A stretch of 64,000 bases of DNA from Campylorhamphus procurvoides. Taxonomy: Eukaryota > Chordata > Aves > Passeriformes > Dendrocolaptidae. How positions within the stretch are numbered: position 1 is the stretch's first letter; every line of letters begins with the position of its first letter. The stretch spans positions 7,662 to 71,661 of the forward strand of contig WBMV01000461.1 of NCBI GenBank assembly GCA_013396655.1. The letters are read 5' to 3'. The translations under genes and the position numbers were made by a program. Of this stretch, positions 48,501-60,200 are shown in pieces. The notes under the pieces are model-generated. The model saw only the letters and a list, made by a program, of their open reading frames with translations, did not search any database and was not told the origin of the DNA.

Positions 48501-51500
48501 GGCTCCCCCCGGCGCTTGCATAAGCAGCGGCAGCGAGTGCAGCCCCGAGGAAAGAGGCAAAAGGAGCGGGGACCACGGCCCCGAAGCCGTGCTGTGGGAT
48601 GGACCCGTGGCCAGAGCCCGTATCCCGCAGGGGAATCCCATGGGATCCACGGCAGGGATGTTGTGTTGCCGGAGCCACCCCTAAAGGAGGTGATGCAGCC
48701 CCCTTGCAGGACGACTGACCCCATCCCTTCATCGTCTTTGTTGGAGGGACCCAAAATAGCAGGAATTCAATCCCTCACAACTGCCCGAACCCCCAAAGCC
48801 AGCGAGCAGCCTCGCACACCAACCTATGGCATCCAACACTTGCCTGCCTCCACTTCCAGACCTGGAATTGGAGATATTCCCAGGGAAAGACAATATTTTA
48901 AAGCCTTTTAACCAAGCGGGTGTTGGGGAAGCACTTCGCAGGGCTCGGGCAGGTTGGGATCAGCATCCCCCTCTCCTGGGGAGCCTCTGCAGAGCAGGAC
49001 TCATGTGGGTGAGCATCAACCTTCAGCTCCTGGTCCTCATCCCAGAGCAATAAGCTCTGCCTTTAAACCAACACCACGTCAGCACCTGGGGGGCATTTGG
49101 CCAAACCCCTGGTAATTTTGACAGGGCAGATCACCCTTTTTATGCCCCAAAACACGTCGTTTCTACTCATTGTGGTGCTTTGGCATCGGCTCACCCTGTC
49201 AGTTGTCTTGCACGTGGCAAGCCTTACATGGTTCTGCAAACCCAACCAGAGCATCATTCCCCAGGGATTTACACCCTTTCCAGGACTCCTTTCCAGGTTC
49301 TCCAGGGGCTGTGCCCTGTTGCATTGAGACTGATGCATGTTTTGACCCCAACCCCAACCCCTTCCCATCCCATAAACCCACAAACTCTACCCACACCCTT
49401 TGTTTTCCTGCCTCGTGCAGAGAAAGGGTTATTAACAAACCCCCAACAAATCCCCTAATTTAATGAGCAGGGAAGCTCACAGACCTCTAGCTTAGTCTTT
49501 TAAATCTGCAGTATCACATCCATGTATTGAAGAGATTAAATGATTTTAGCAGTTAAAGGGACCCCCAAAAGGCTGTGCACGGAGGGGACAAGCCCTTGCA
49601 GGACTCGTGTACATCCCAGCCCAGCACACCCTTCCCATGGCAAAGGTGACTTTACAGGGGGCACAGAAAACAGAAAACCAGGAAGAGTCATTGCACAAAA
49701 GGGGTGATTCTCCTGGTTTAAATGGGACCCCTAAAATCGATGTTGCAAAGCCCCCAGAGCCAAAGCAAACATTCACCAGTGACCCTTTGCAGTGACTCTG
49801 GCTCCCTGCAGACAAGGGGACAAATTTCCATCCTCCTTCCTTACACATGGAATGGCACTACAGGGACAGCAGCCACCCCAAAAAGCAGAGCACTGGGACA
49901 ACCAGCTCACTGGCAGGGTCAGACACCCCAAGCATGCACCTACACCTCCTCTGAGACCCTCTAAACCTCAACCTTGGGCCTTATATTGTCTTCAGGTTAA
50001 AAAAATCACAAAAACTCAGTGCTGCTGTCCTGGGAGTGAGCACAGGAAGGGAAAACAACCCAAAAGAACCCAAACCTCAGATCCCTGAAGAGCTCCCAGC
50101 TCCAAAGTGAGCTTGTGACCATCGGATCGTCCCTAAAAGCCATTATTAAGGTGCTGCCCAGTGAAGTGCGTGTGTGAGACCCCCAAAGCCCCCCCAAAGT
50201 CTCTGTTTTGCTGGGGTGCAGCAGAGCTGTGGGAGGTGCCGAGGGCGATGTGTGAAGTCGCAGGGGGACCAGCAGCTATTTCTGCTCTGTGTCAGCACCC
50301 ACTGACAGCACCCTGAGAACACAGCAGAGCTCCAGGAGTCTTTTTTCCGTGTGAAATCCACCTGGATGTATCTCTATTTCTGCACTGTCCCCACAGGACT
50401 GCAAGGTGTGGAGCTTGTTGGGTTTTGGGCGCAAAGCTGAGGAGTTTGGGGTCCAACTGAGCTGCTGGCAGGCATCACACTGCACCCATGGGATTGGCAT
50501 TTAGGCTTCCAAGACTTCTTATTCCCCTTTATCTGATGGGCAGAAGCCTCTAGAAATCCCTTCTCCTTCCTTCTGCTCAGGGTCATTCTTTTTTCCCCTT
50601 AATTTCTGGGACTCGGAGCGAGAGCTAGAAAAATGCAACTGATTGTGTAACATTTTGCTCAAAAAGCTTCTTAAACAGCCACATATTTCTATTGGATTTC
50701 CCTTGCCCTTCGCTGCTGATTACTGGAGTATTTATATATAAATAGAAGCTGTCTTCCCCATAATCTGCTTGTTTCTCCTAATTAACTCGGGGCTGTTCTC
50801 CTCGGGCTGCTCAGCCCTTGGGTTTTGGGGGTGCCAGCACCAAGCAGTGCTCAGTGAACCCAAATCTGCCAGATTTCAGCTTTTTACCTGGTTCTGAGGA
50901 AGCGAAACCCTCCTTTCCAAACTTTATGTGCTCGGAATCTGCCCCATCCTCCCAACCCCCAGCTCAGGGTAGCGCTCGACTGTGATTTCTTCATCTTCTT
51001 CCCTCCTCACAAAACTTTCCCCTAATTTATGGAACGTCTCGATTTGATAATTATTTTAATCATTATTACTCATCTTTCCCCTTTCTTCCCCTCCTGAAAA
51101 CTTCGTCCCGGGCCTGCCAATCACTTTAATAGCTGTTTACAACCTATCATCAAGTCTTGCATAACATCCACATGACTTCACTCAGATGCCTCCGACACCC
51201 AAAAGCTGCCCCTGAGCTCTATTTCAGGAGTGATGGAGCCCACGGCACCAACCGGCTGCATCCCCCGCCGGCGTGCCCAGGGCCTGGGCTGGGGAAAATC
51301 AAAGGCAAAAACACATCCTCGAAGAGAAACTATTTTGTAGTTAATACAAGACAACCCCGCTCCGCTCCGCCCCTCGGGTTTTTGGGGGGTGAGGGTTTGT
51401 TTGGTGGGTTTGGATCCCCTCCCCATCACCGCAGGTGGATGTTGCTCCCTTGTAGCCACTTTTGGGGGGATCGGGAGCCAAAAGCACCTGGAGCATCCCC

Positions 51501-53050
51501 TGCATCACCTCGGATGCTCCTCGGGGCTGTGCCTGCGGTGTGGTCGCTGCCCCCCGCTCTCCCCGGCACCGATGGGACACACACACACAAAACCTCGGCA
51601 AATGCCGTTCAAAAGCTCCTTTTGCAGCAAAGTTCTCCACGCCGAGGCATCGCCCGTCGGCGGTGGGTTGGCGGGGGACGGGGGCAGAGGCACAATCTGT
51701 GCAGGAACGGCTGCCAGCCCTTTTCGGCAGGCGATGCTTGGGTTGTGGGGCGGGGGGGGGACACACACGACGGCTCTTTTTTAAGCTCTCCCGTCCTCCC
51801 CCTCTCACGCAGGTTTCATAACCCTTCAAAGCACGAAAAGGCTCCTCCGGTTCCCGGCTAATGAGCCCCTGCGGAGGAGGAGCAGTGGCCGTGGCAGGAG
51901 GGATGTCGGGCAGGAAAATCTCCCCACCGTGGGGACACGGAGGGGTCTCTGTGGGGTCCCACCATCCAATACAACCCCAGGGGGGCGGGTTTGCACCAGG
52001 GTTGCCCCAATTTGGCCGGTTCTCGCCTCAAAACTCCCCTTGGCACGATGCTGCCCAGGGCTTGGAAGTTTCTCCCTCCCCATGAAGATGCTGCGTGCAA
52101 ATATTGACACAGCGTAAAGGGGTTTATTTGTTAAGCTACGGCTGACAACTGTATCTAAACTAATTTCTCTTAATAAGGCACTTGCGGTCACCCTGGCAAC
52201 AGCACCGGAGCGCCCTTCCTTAAGGATATGACTTAATGGGGTGAAAATCCCGTTGGATATAAAGGGAATGCTGAGGGGGATCTTCTGGAGGTGCTATGGC
52301 TGGAAATATCCATCTCCTCTCCTTGGGAAACCAGATGGAGTCCAGAGGGGGAAAATTGGGCCAGGATTGATTGTTTTTTTGTGATATAGATGTATATATA
52401 CAGAGGTCACCAGGAGCAGGAGGGCATTGAAGCAGGTCCTTGATTGCCAAGGGGAAAATAAGGGGTGACTTAGCTCCTACATCCTGCTTTGGGTTGGAAA
52501 ACATGATGGCTGCTTCATTAATACCTGTAATTACAATGCTAATTAAGGAAGGTGTGGGATGAAGGGAGGATTTTGGCACCCTCACAATGACCCAGGTGAC
52601 AGGGTAAGTTGCTGAGAGATGCAGGAAGAGAGAGCAGCAGGAATTCCCTGCTCCATCTCTGTCTCATAAAAGAATCAAATCAAACTTCCCCCGGTTTTTA
52701 AAAGCCTGGATCCATCGGTTTACAGAGTGCTGTGCAATTTGGGGTTTGCAAATCCCAGCTCCCCAAAACCCAAAGGAAGCTCCTTCCCCTCTCAAATCCA
52801 GATCTGAACTCAAACACTAAATTAAGATGGGGGCATTTGGGGTATTTCATTGCACAGCCACAATGACCCAGCCAGCTGGGGTGTCCCCAAGGAAACCCAC
52901 CAAAAACCCACCCCAAAAGAAAGGACTCACACTGGGAAGTCAAGCAGGCTGTGATTTACTGGGACAACAACACTTCTGCAACAGAGAACACGACTGCACT
53001 GAGGCCCCCAGCCAGCAAACCTGCAGCACCACTGGACACCACCACACTGG
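42507..53050. other. Gene-poor interval between CAMK2N1 and VWA5B1
   Basis: About 10.5 kb without a convincing coding exon. Frames of up to 234 residues exist, but they have no family resemblance and no splice context. AT-richer islands stand out at 45121-45310, 50600-50800 and 51000-51160 in GC-rich surroundings. A pure AT tract lies at 46765-46885. In mammals this position holds a long noncoding RNA, but nothing here proves one. Confidence 0.5.
46765..46885. repeat. TA-rich low-complexity tract
   Basis: Runs of ATATAATATAAT-type sequence, nearly free of G and C. Confidence 0.85.
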
Positions 53051-53054
53051 GGAC

Positions 53055-53400
53055 CTGGAGAGGTGACACCAGAGCAGAGACTGGAGGGATCCTCCTGGGG
53101 ACCCCAGAGAGGTGACACCAGAGCAGAGACCAGAGGGATCCTCCTGGAGACCCTGGAGAGCTGACACTGAGAGCAGAGCCCAGAGGGATGCTCATGGTCC
53201 TGGGGACCCTGGAGAGCTGACACGGAGAGCAAAGACCAAAGGGATCCTCCTGGGGACCCTGGAGAGGTGACACCAAGAGCAAAGACCAAAGGAATGCTCC
53301 GGGGGACCCTGGAGAGGTGACAGCAGAGCAGAGACCAGGGAGGTGTTCTCAATTCTGGGGACCCCAGAGAGGTGACACCAAGAGCAGAGACTGGAGGGGT
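53055..53400. repeat. ~50 bp minisatellite downstream of VWA5B1
   Basis: About seven units with GAGAGGTGACACCAGAGCAG at their centre, spaced 49-57 bases (about 53058, 53110, 53155, 53212, 53261, 53310, 53358). Confidence 0.88.
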
Positions 53401-54284
53401 GCTCCCATCTCCCCCCAGACACACAGACACAAGACAGAAGCCTGCTGGGACATGGCAAGGCTGCTCCGTGCCAAGGGAGGGAGCAAAAGGCAGCGGGTTT
53501 TGGGTGGGCTCCACAGGCACCACAGCCATGCCAGAGACAGCAATGTGTGATTCCCTCCACAGGCACTTGATCCTTCCATCCCGGGTGCCCCTGCCCTGCC
53601 TGTGAAGCTCCGAAGGCACACGTTGGCTGCAAGGGGTCTCACAAACTCCCTCTGGGATTGCAGAGGGGCTGAGGGAGCCCAGCACCGTGTGGATGTGGTG
53701 GGGTTTGGTCCCAGTCTGCGACTGTCCCAGCTTGTTGATTCGTGGCAGGGCTTGATCCTCCTGGCTGTGACAGCAGGGCTGCTATTCAGATGGTCATTCC
53801 CAGCCAGGATTCCCTTTGATCCGTGTGATGAACATGTTGTCAGGCGCTAATCTTCTCTGGAAGCCATCTGAGATGTCAGGAGCCAGGTAGGAGCCTCGGG
53901 AGAGCAGGGACTCAGGGCTGGGGGGCTGCAGCAGGGGCTTGGCAGCGATTTGGGACTGGGAAGGGGAAGCCAAGCAAGTACAGGGCGAGTGGAGTCAGCA
54001 GCGAGATCTGCTCTGGGAACCAGAGGGAACCAGGATCAGAGGGAACTGCTGTAGCTGGAAGTGCTGCTCCAGTCGAAAATAAATAGCAGGAGCAGCTGGA
54101 CGTTCCCACCCAGGGCAAAATTCCTACTGCAGAGTGCAGGATTTTGCCCGGACCGCTCCATTCACAGGGTTTGCTCTAATAAACCCACCCCTGCAGCAAA
54201 GAGCTCCTCGGGGGTGTTTCCTTAAGGACTGATCCCTGCTCCTGCGCCCTCAGTGACCTGCCCAAGCCCCCCTCCTCGCCCTCC
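53400..54284. other. VWA5B1 3' flank / probable 3' UTR
   Basis: No exon is seen. No clear AATAAA on the minus strand was found within 0.9 kb of the stop. Confidence 0.4.
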
Positions 54285-57200
54285 CTACACACTGCCCGGG
54301 TTGTAGCACAGCAGGTTGAACTCCAGGTTTTCATCCCAGTGCCGGAGGAGCACAAAGAGCTGCTGGGCTGCCGCTTTCACTGCGGCCAGGCTGGATCCCT
54401 CTGGGAAGTGCTGCCCGCTCAGCCACCGGCTGGCTTTGGCAGCCACCAGCTCCCACTCGATGAAATGGGATGCCGAGCTGTGCTCCAGCCAGCCCAGAGC
54501 CACCGCCGTGGCCCAGAGCATCCCCTCGGGTTCCACCTGCTGCTGCAGCTCCACGTCCACGGGCAGCTCCTGCCCCTCGCAGCCGTCCATCTCCGAGCCC
54601 AGCGTGCTCTCCGGGGAGGAGAAGCGGCGGATGGTGATGGCTGGGGGGGACAGTTCCTTCTCAGCTTTCAAGGCTCGGGAGATGCTCTCCACGGCGCTGC
54701 CCGAGAAGTGCCGGAGGCGGCCGCTGCCCTCGGTGTGGCTGCTGGGTCCGTCCAGCACCACACCCCGAGCGGTGTCTCTGGTGGTGGGACTCTGCCCCTG
54801 CCCACTGGGGACCAGGAGCTGCTGGCTGGAGCCGGGGGCTTTGTGCTCCACGAAGGGAATGGTCTTCTTGGTGCTGTAGGAGCTGGAGGGGCTGAGGGAC
54901 AGGCGGTGGCAGGAGAAGGGGGACGTCCACTTCAGCTTCTCCATGGGGATGTTGACGGCGTCACAGAAGGCTGAGTTCAGGAGAAAGGCACCACAGGCCA
55001 GCTGCAGGGACACCTGCAAGGGATGGTGGGTGCACAGGGAAGCTCTGAGGTCCCAGATACTCGTGGGAAGTTCAGGAAAAAGGGTATGGATGGGTGGAGC
55101 AGCTCTCTGTCTCTGAGCAGACCACTGGACATGGATGTCAGAGACAGCAAGAGGAAAGATCTGGGAGGGTCCTCCCTCTGCTCCCCTGCAGTGACCACCC
55201 GACCCCAGTGAGACCCAGGAAGGAGCTGCTCACCAGGGGAAGGTAGTCCATGCTCTCATTGTCACCTTCAGAGCTGGCTTCACTCCCTCTGCTTGGAGAT
55301 TTACTCATGAACCCTTTGGCAGCTCGAACCAGCAGCCTGGTTTTATTGAGGGTCAGCCTGAAGAGGATGAACAGGTGGCTGTAACCCCCACGCTCCTCCT
55401 GATGCCCACCCTCTCCTCCAAACACCATCCCTGGTCCCCAGACACTGGCATCATGTTTGGTGCCAGCCCTAGCTGCTGTCCCTGAGCATCCCTTCTCCCC
55501 CCTCACTTGTGTTCACTTCAGACCCACAGAGGGGAAAGACACCTGCAGGTCAGAGGAAGGTCGAGCTGGCTCATACCTGGCAGCAAAGAGCCTCTCGATG
55601 GATTTTTGGGCTTGTGCAGAGGAAGCAGACAGGTTCTGGAGTGGCCCTGGGAAGAAACAGAGCTGGGAGCAAATGGGGTGTTACTGGACAGAGAAAGGGA
55701 GGACAGCTGATGTGCTGGGACACGGGCTGGCTTGTTCATCTGCTGAGTCTTTGGCAAAAGCCCTCCCCTCCCCTTGCCTCATTTTTCCTATGTGGATAAT
55801 AAAACTCCCACACCTCTTAAAAATGAACCTGGGGGAGATTTATACCCACAGTCCCATCAGGCTACATCATTTGCACCCCAAAAAGAGTCAGGTTTTGTGT
55901 TCACAAACCTATATAGGTCATAAGCTTTTATAGAACCCCCCAAAACTCAGCAGAATATTCGGTGGAGAGCCCAAATTGTGGACTTGATGCTCTTTCCCTA
56001 CCTTCGGGGAGACGGCAGCGCTCCCAGGCAGAGGAGGGAGGGGTGCTCGAGGGGGACAGGCTGCTCTCCTGGGCATCTGGAATGGAGGAACCACATCAGG
56101 AACACCGCCCAGCTGAAACCCCTGCGGAGCCACTGCTGTGCTGCTCTCCCTCCCACGGCATCCTCGGGGGAGCAGCCTCATCAGGGCCATGTTAATTCAG
56201 CTGCAGCTCTGACAGTGCCAGACAAGGTCCAATCCAACTCGTCTTCATTAGTGGAGGATTTGGTGACAAGCATGTTTCTCACATCCCCTTGCCTCTAATT
56301 ACACCCGTTTCATCCCTCGTGTTATCCGCGTTACGGCTGCCAATTAACTTCCAAGGATTGTCAGCAGCACGACCTGCAATTTAGGGGTTTCAGGGTAAAT
56401 TGAAGCTTCTTCCCCATTTAAGGAGATGAGCTCCAGCCAGACACGTGCCTGGTGAGCAATGTATTCAGAGAAGAAGGCAGAATTAAAAAAGACCAGATAA
56501 GATGTCCCAAACCACTGAGATCTGTATCACCAGGGAGGAGACAAACCCCCCAGGGAATCTTACTCATGCTGTAAAATCCATCATCTCCATTCTGCCCACA
56601 AGCTGACTGGGGACGTCCAGGGGAAAAGCCACGATGCCTTCTGTTCCCTGAGCTCCAGTGCCTCTGGTTGCCTTGCTTGGATGCTGCCCCTTGGCACGAG
56701 AGAAGGGAATGGCCAGGGTTAGGGAGGGACTGGCACACACAGGATGGCAACAAAACCCACAGAATGATGAGTTTGGTCAGGAATTGTAGTCACAGGACAA
56801 GGGGGAATGGCTTCAAACTGACAGAGAGCAGGTTTAGATTAGGTATTAGGAAGGTGAGGAGGCCCTGGCACGGGTTGTCCAGAGAAGCTGTGGCTGCCCC
56901 AGCCCTGGAAGTGTCCAAGGCCAGGCTGGACAGGGCTTGGAGCAACCTGGGCTAGTGTAAGGTGTCCCTGCCCATGGCAGGGGATTGGAACTGGATGATC
57001 TTTAAGGTCCTTTCCAACCCAAGCCATTCTGTGATTATTTGGGCATCTTTGGGCATCCACACCTAAGAGCAGACCTTTCCCCTGGCCATGGGAAGAGGTT
57101 TTTACCACCAAGAGCTCAGCCATGGCCTTGGGTATATAGCCTGGTGCTGAACTGAGCCGTGGCTTCATAGGGTTTGCCCTGGGGGAGGTTTCTCAGCGAC

Positions 57201-60200
57201 AATCTCCCTCCCAGGACGTTTCACCCCACGTTACCTGTGTGGGTGTACTGGACCAGGGTGGGCAGGTAGGAGCTGCTGCTCAGGTCCACTGGCACGAAGG
57301 CTGTGTACTTGCTGATGACATTACAGGCCTTACTGGTGTGGACAGCGTTGAGCTGGTACCTCCGCCCAGACCCTGCCAGGGAGGAACACCACACTCAGAG
57401 TCCATGCCACACCTTGGACCCAGCTCCCAGACCCACCTCCGTGCTTGGGCTCCTCTCCCAGCAGGGATTGTGTCCCTGTATCGCTCTAAACTCTGCCTGC
57501 TGCTTGTTCTGCTCATATTTTACACGCCCAGCTGCACTTCACGGAGGAGAAGTTTGACAAGAGCCAGGGACGTGCAGCCCAGAGCAGGGATGTGTGGCTG
57601 CTGCTGGGCCCTCAGAGCTTGGTGCCTCCTCCCAGCTCCAGGAGAACAAATCCTTAAAAATAACCATGTCTCCTGATAGAATCATGGAATACAGTGAGTT
57701 GGACGGGACCCACAAGGATCACTGAGTCCAGCTCCTGCCTCTGAGGAGTGTGAAGGAGCAGAAGCTCAGGCATGTTAAGGTGCAGAAGCAGGAGAAGAAC
57801 ACAAGCCAGCTGGAGGGAGCTGCCATTTGGGAACCATGTGAGACATTCCCTAGTATTTCACCACTTCCAGCTCTTGTTTAAATTCCAGAGGCTGCTGGAA
57901 AGCCCCCTGAGGCCGGGCAGGGTCTGCCTGCAGCCAGCAGTGTGTTACCGTGCTCGATTTCACACTCCTTCTCGGCGAGCTGCTCGAAGTCCCGGATCAC
58001 CGACTTGGCTGCCAGGTGGTGGAAGGTCTCACTCCACAGGTCCGTGTCACCATCCCCCTGGCTCTCCCTCTCTCGGAAGAGAGGGCGGACATCAAAGGGC
58101 ACTTCCCACTGCACGGGCTCGCTGTTCCTCAGCCCCTTCACCAGCACCTTGCAGAGGGTCCTGGGGGAGCGGGGGGAGCCGCAGGCAGCGCTGCCATCCA
58201 GGTCCTGCGGCTCCCAGTCCGAGAAGGTCTCCGTCTCAAACGTGAGGGATGGATGCTGGGCAGACTCTGCAGAGAGGGCAGAGGAGGGTCTTTAATCACA
58301 TCCCCGGGAGCTGAATTCCCCACTGCCGCCAAGAAACCATAATTAAGCCTTCCTAATTTTCACGTGGGGGCACGGAGCGCGATGCGACGCCCCCAAAGCC
58401 CAGCCTGGCGAGGCTGGCCATGCCTCCCCTTCCCCAGTTACCCAGGTCCCCGGGGCTCCGGCTGTCCGACGAGGACCGCAGGCTCACGCTGGCACCGAGG
58501 GCTTCCAAACCCCTTCCCGGAGTTTGCTGCAGCCCGTCCAGCACTGGCGGCGAGGTGGTGTCGTGGCAGAAGGACGCAGAGCTGCGGGGGAGCAGGGATG
58601 GGCGCCTGGCACCGGTGCCACGGATCCTGGTGGCAGAGCCATGAGGTCTGGCTGCGAAGGGCTGAGAGCACAGCAGAGGTTATGGCCGGATCCAGCTGCA
58701 GCTGATGGCATGGACCTGCTGTGTCCTCTCTGATCGCTGGAATGGACCTGCTCTGTCCCCTCTGATCCCATCTGCTCCCTGTATGGACCTGCTCTGTCCT
58801 ATTTCATCCTGTCTGCTCCCTGCACAGACCTGTTCTGTCCATCCAGACCCCTGGCACAAACATTTTCTGTCCCCTCTGATCCTCTCTGCTCCCTGCATGG
58901 ACCTGCTCTGTCCCTTCTGATCCCTGGCACGGACCTGCTCTGTCCCTTCTGATCCCTGGCACGGACCTACTCTGCCCCCTCTGATCCTGCCTGCTCCCTG
59001 CATGGACCTGCTCTGTCCCTTCTGATCTCTGCACAGACCTGCTCTGTCCCTTCTCATGCCTGGTAAGGACTTGCTCTGTCCCCTCTGATCCCGCCTGCTC
59101 CCTACCTGACCCCAGCAATCCCGCACACTGGAATCCTTCCCTCTCTGCTCATCCCCAGCTGGGATCCATGCCCAGAGCATCCNACCTGCTCCCTGCCTGA
59201 CCCCAGCATGGGATGCAATCCTGCACACACACGAGTCCTTCCCTCTCTGCCCATCCCCAGCTGGGATCCATGCCCAGAGCATCCCATCAGACCTGCAGAG
59301 TGCCCGTCCCCGAGGGACCTTGGCCCCAGGGGCTCCTTCCCCAGACATGCAGAAGGTGAAATATGATTTTCATCCCTCCAGACATTTTAATGACTTCACT
59401 TGGGAACCAAAGGAAAGAAGAGAGACAGAAAGATCAAGGACCAGTTGCTTAGTAACGAAAGGAGAGAGGAGCAGGGGATGGGAGAAGGGAATTTTTATCT
59501 TTTTTTTTTATGAGTCTATTTCTTTACTTTCAGGAGACATGAATCCCCCACTCCAGCACCTCTGGTGTCACATCCCACACAGATGTTTTCCTCTGCAAGT
59601 TCTGGGTTTTATGCTTGTCCCCAGGGCTGTGGGAAGGTCCCCTAAAACTGACAGCTCCATTTTCCTAGCACAACACCAGTGAGGGACAGAGATGGCAGAA
59701 AGTGGTGGATCTCCATGCTGGATGAAGGGATGTCTTCTCTGAGTGACAGACAAGAACGTGACCTCCCTCACCACATGATTTTTGGTGCTCTATGAGACCA
59801 CCAGCAAAACTGGGAGGCCGACAGCTCCAGGAGCTACTTACCAAGCTAATATTGAGATATTTAAAACAAACTGCTCAAAGAAGCCCCTGCCAGACCCTTT
59901 CCATTCAAAACCTGTCCCTTCTGCCCGAGCTCTCCTCAGCTGGGAAGGGAGCTGGAGGTTTAAGCTGCCCATTGCTGGTGCTGACCTTTCCTTCCCAGCA
60001 CGGTGTGTGTGGAGATGAGCTGAGGGCTCGCCTTCACTCCCCTGAAAATGTCAAGCCCTGGCAGCAGGACTGGGAGCTGGGAGAGCCTCTGGGAGCCCTG
60101 GCAGCAGGAGGGAGAGCAAAGCTAGGCTGCATTTAATTAGGAGCAGAATGGATGATGTTAACCATTTACTGCCCTCCAGAAGGGAGTCGTTTCCATCCCT

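Noticed and set aside
51157..51861. Plus-strand frame of 234 residues in the gene-poor interval
   Set aside because: No domain, no splice context and overlapping open frames on the other strand. GC-rich sequence gives such frames by chance.
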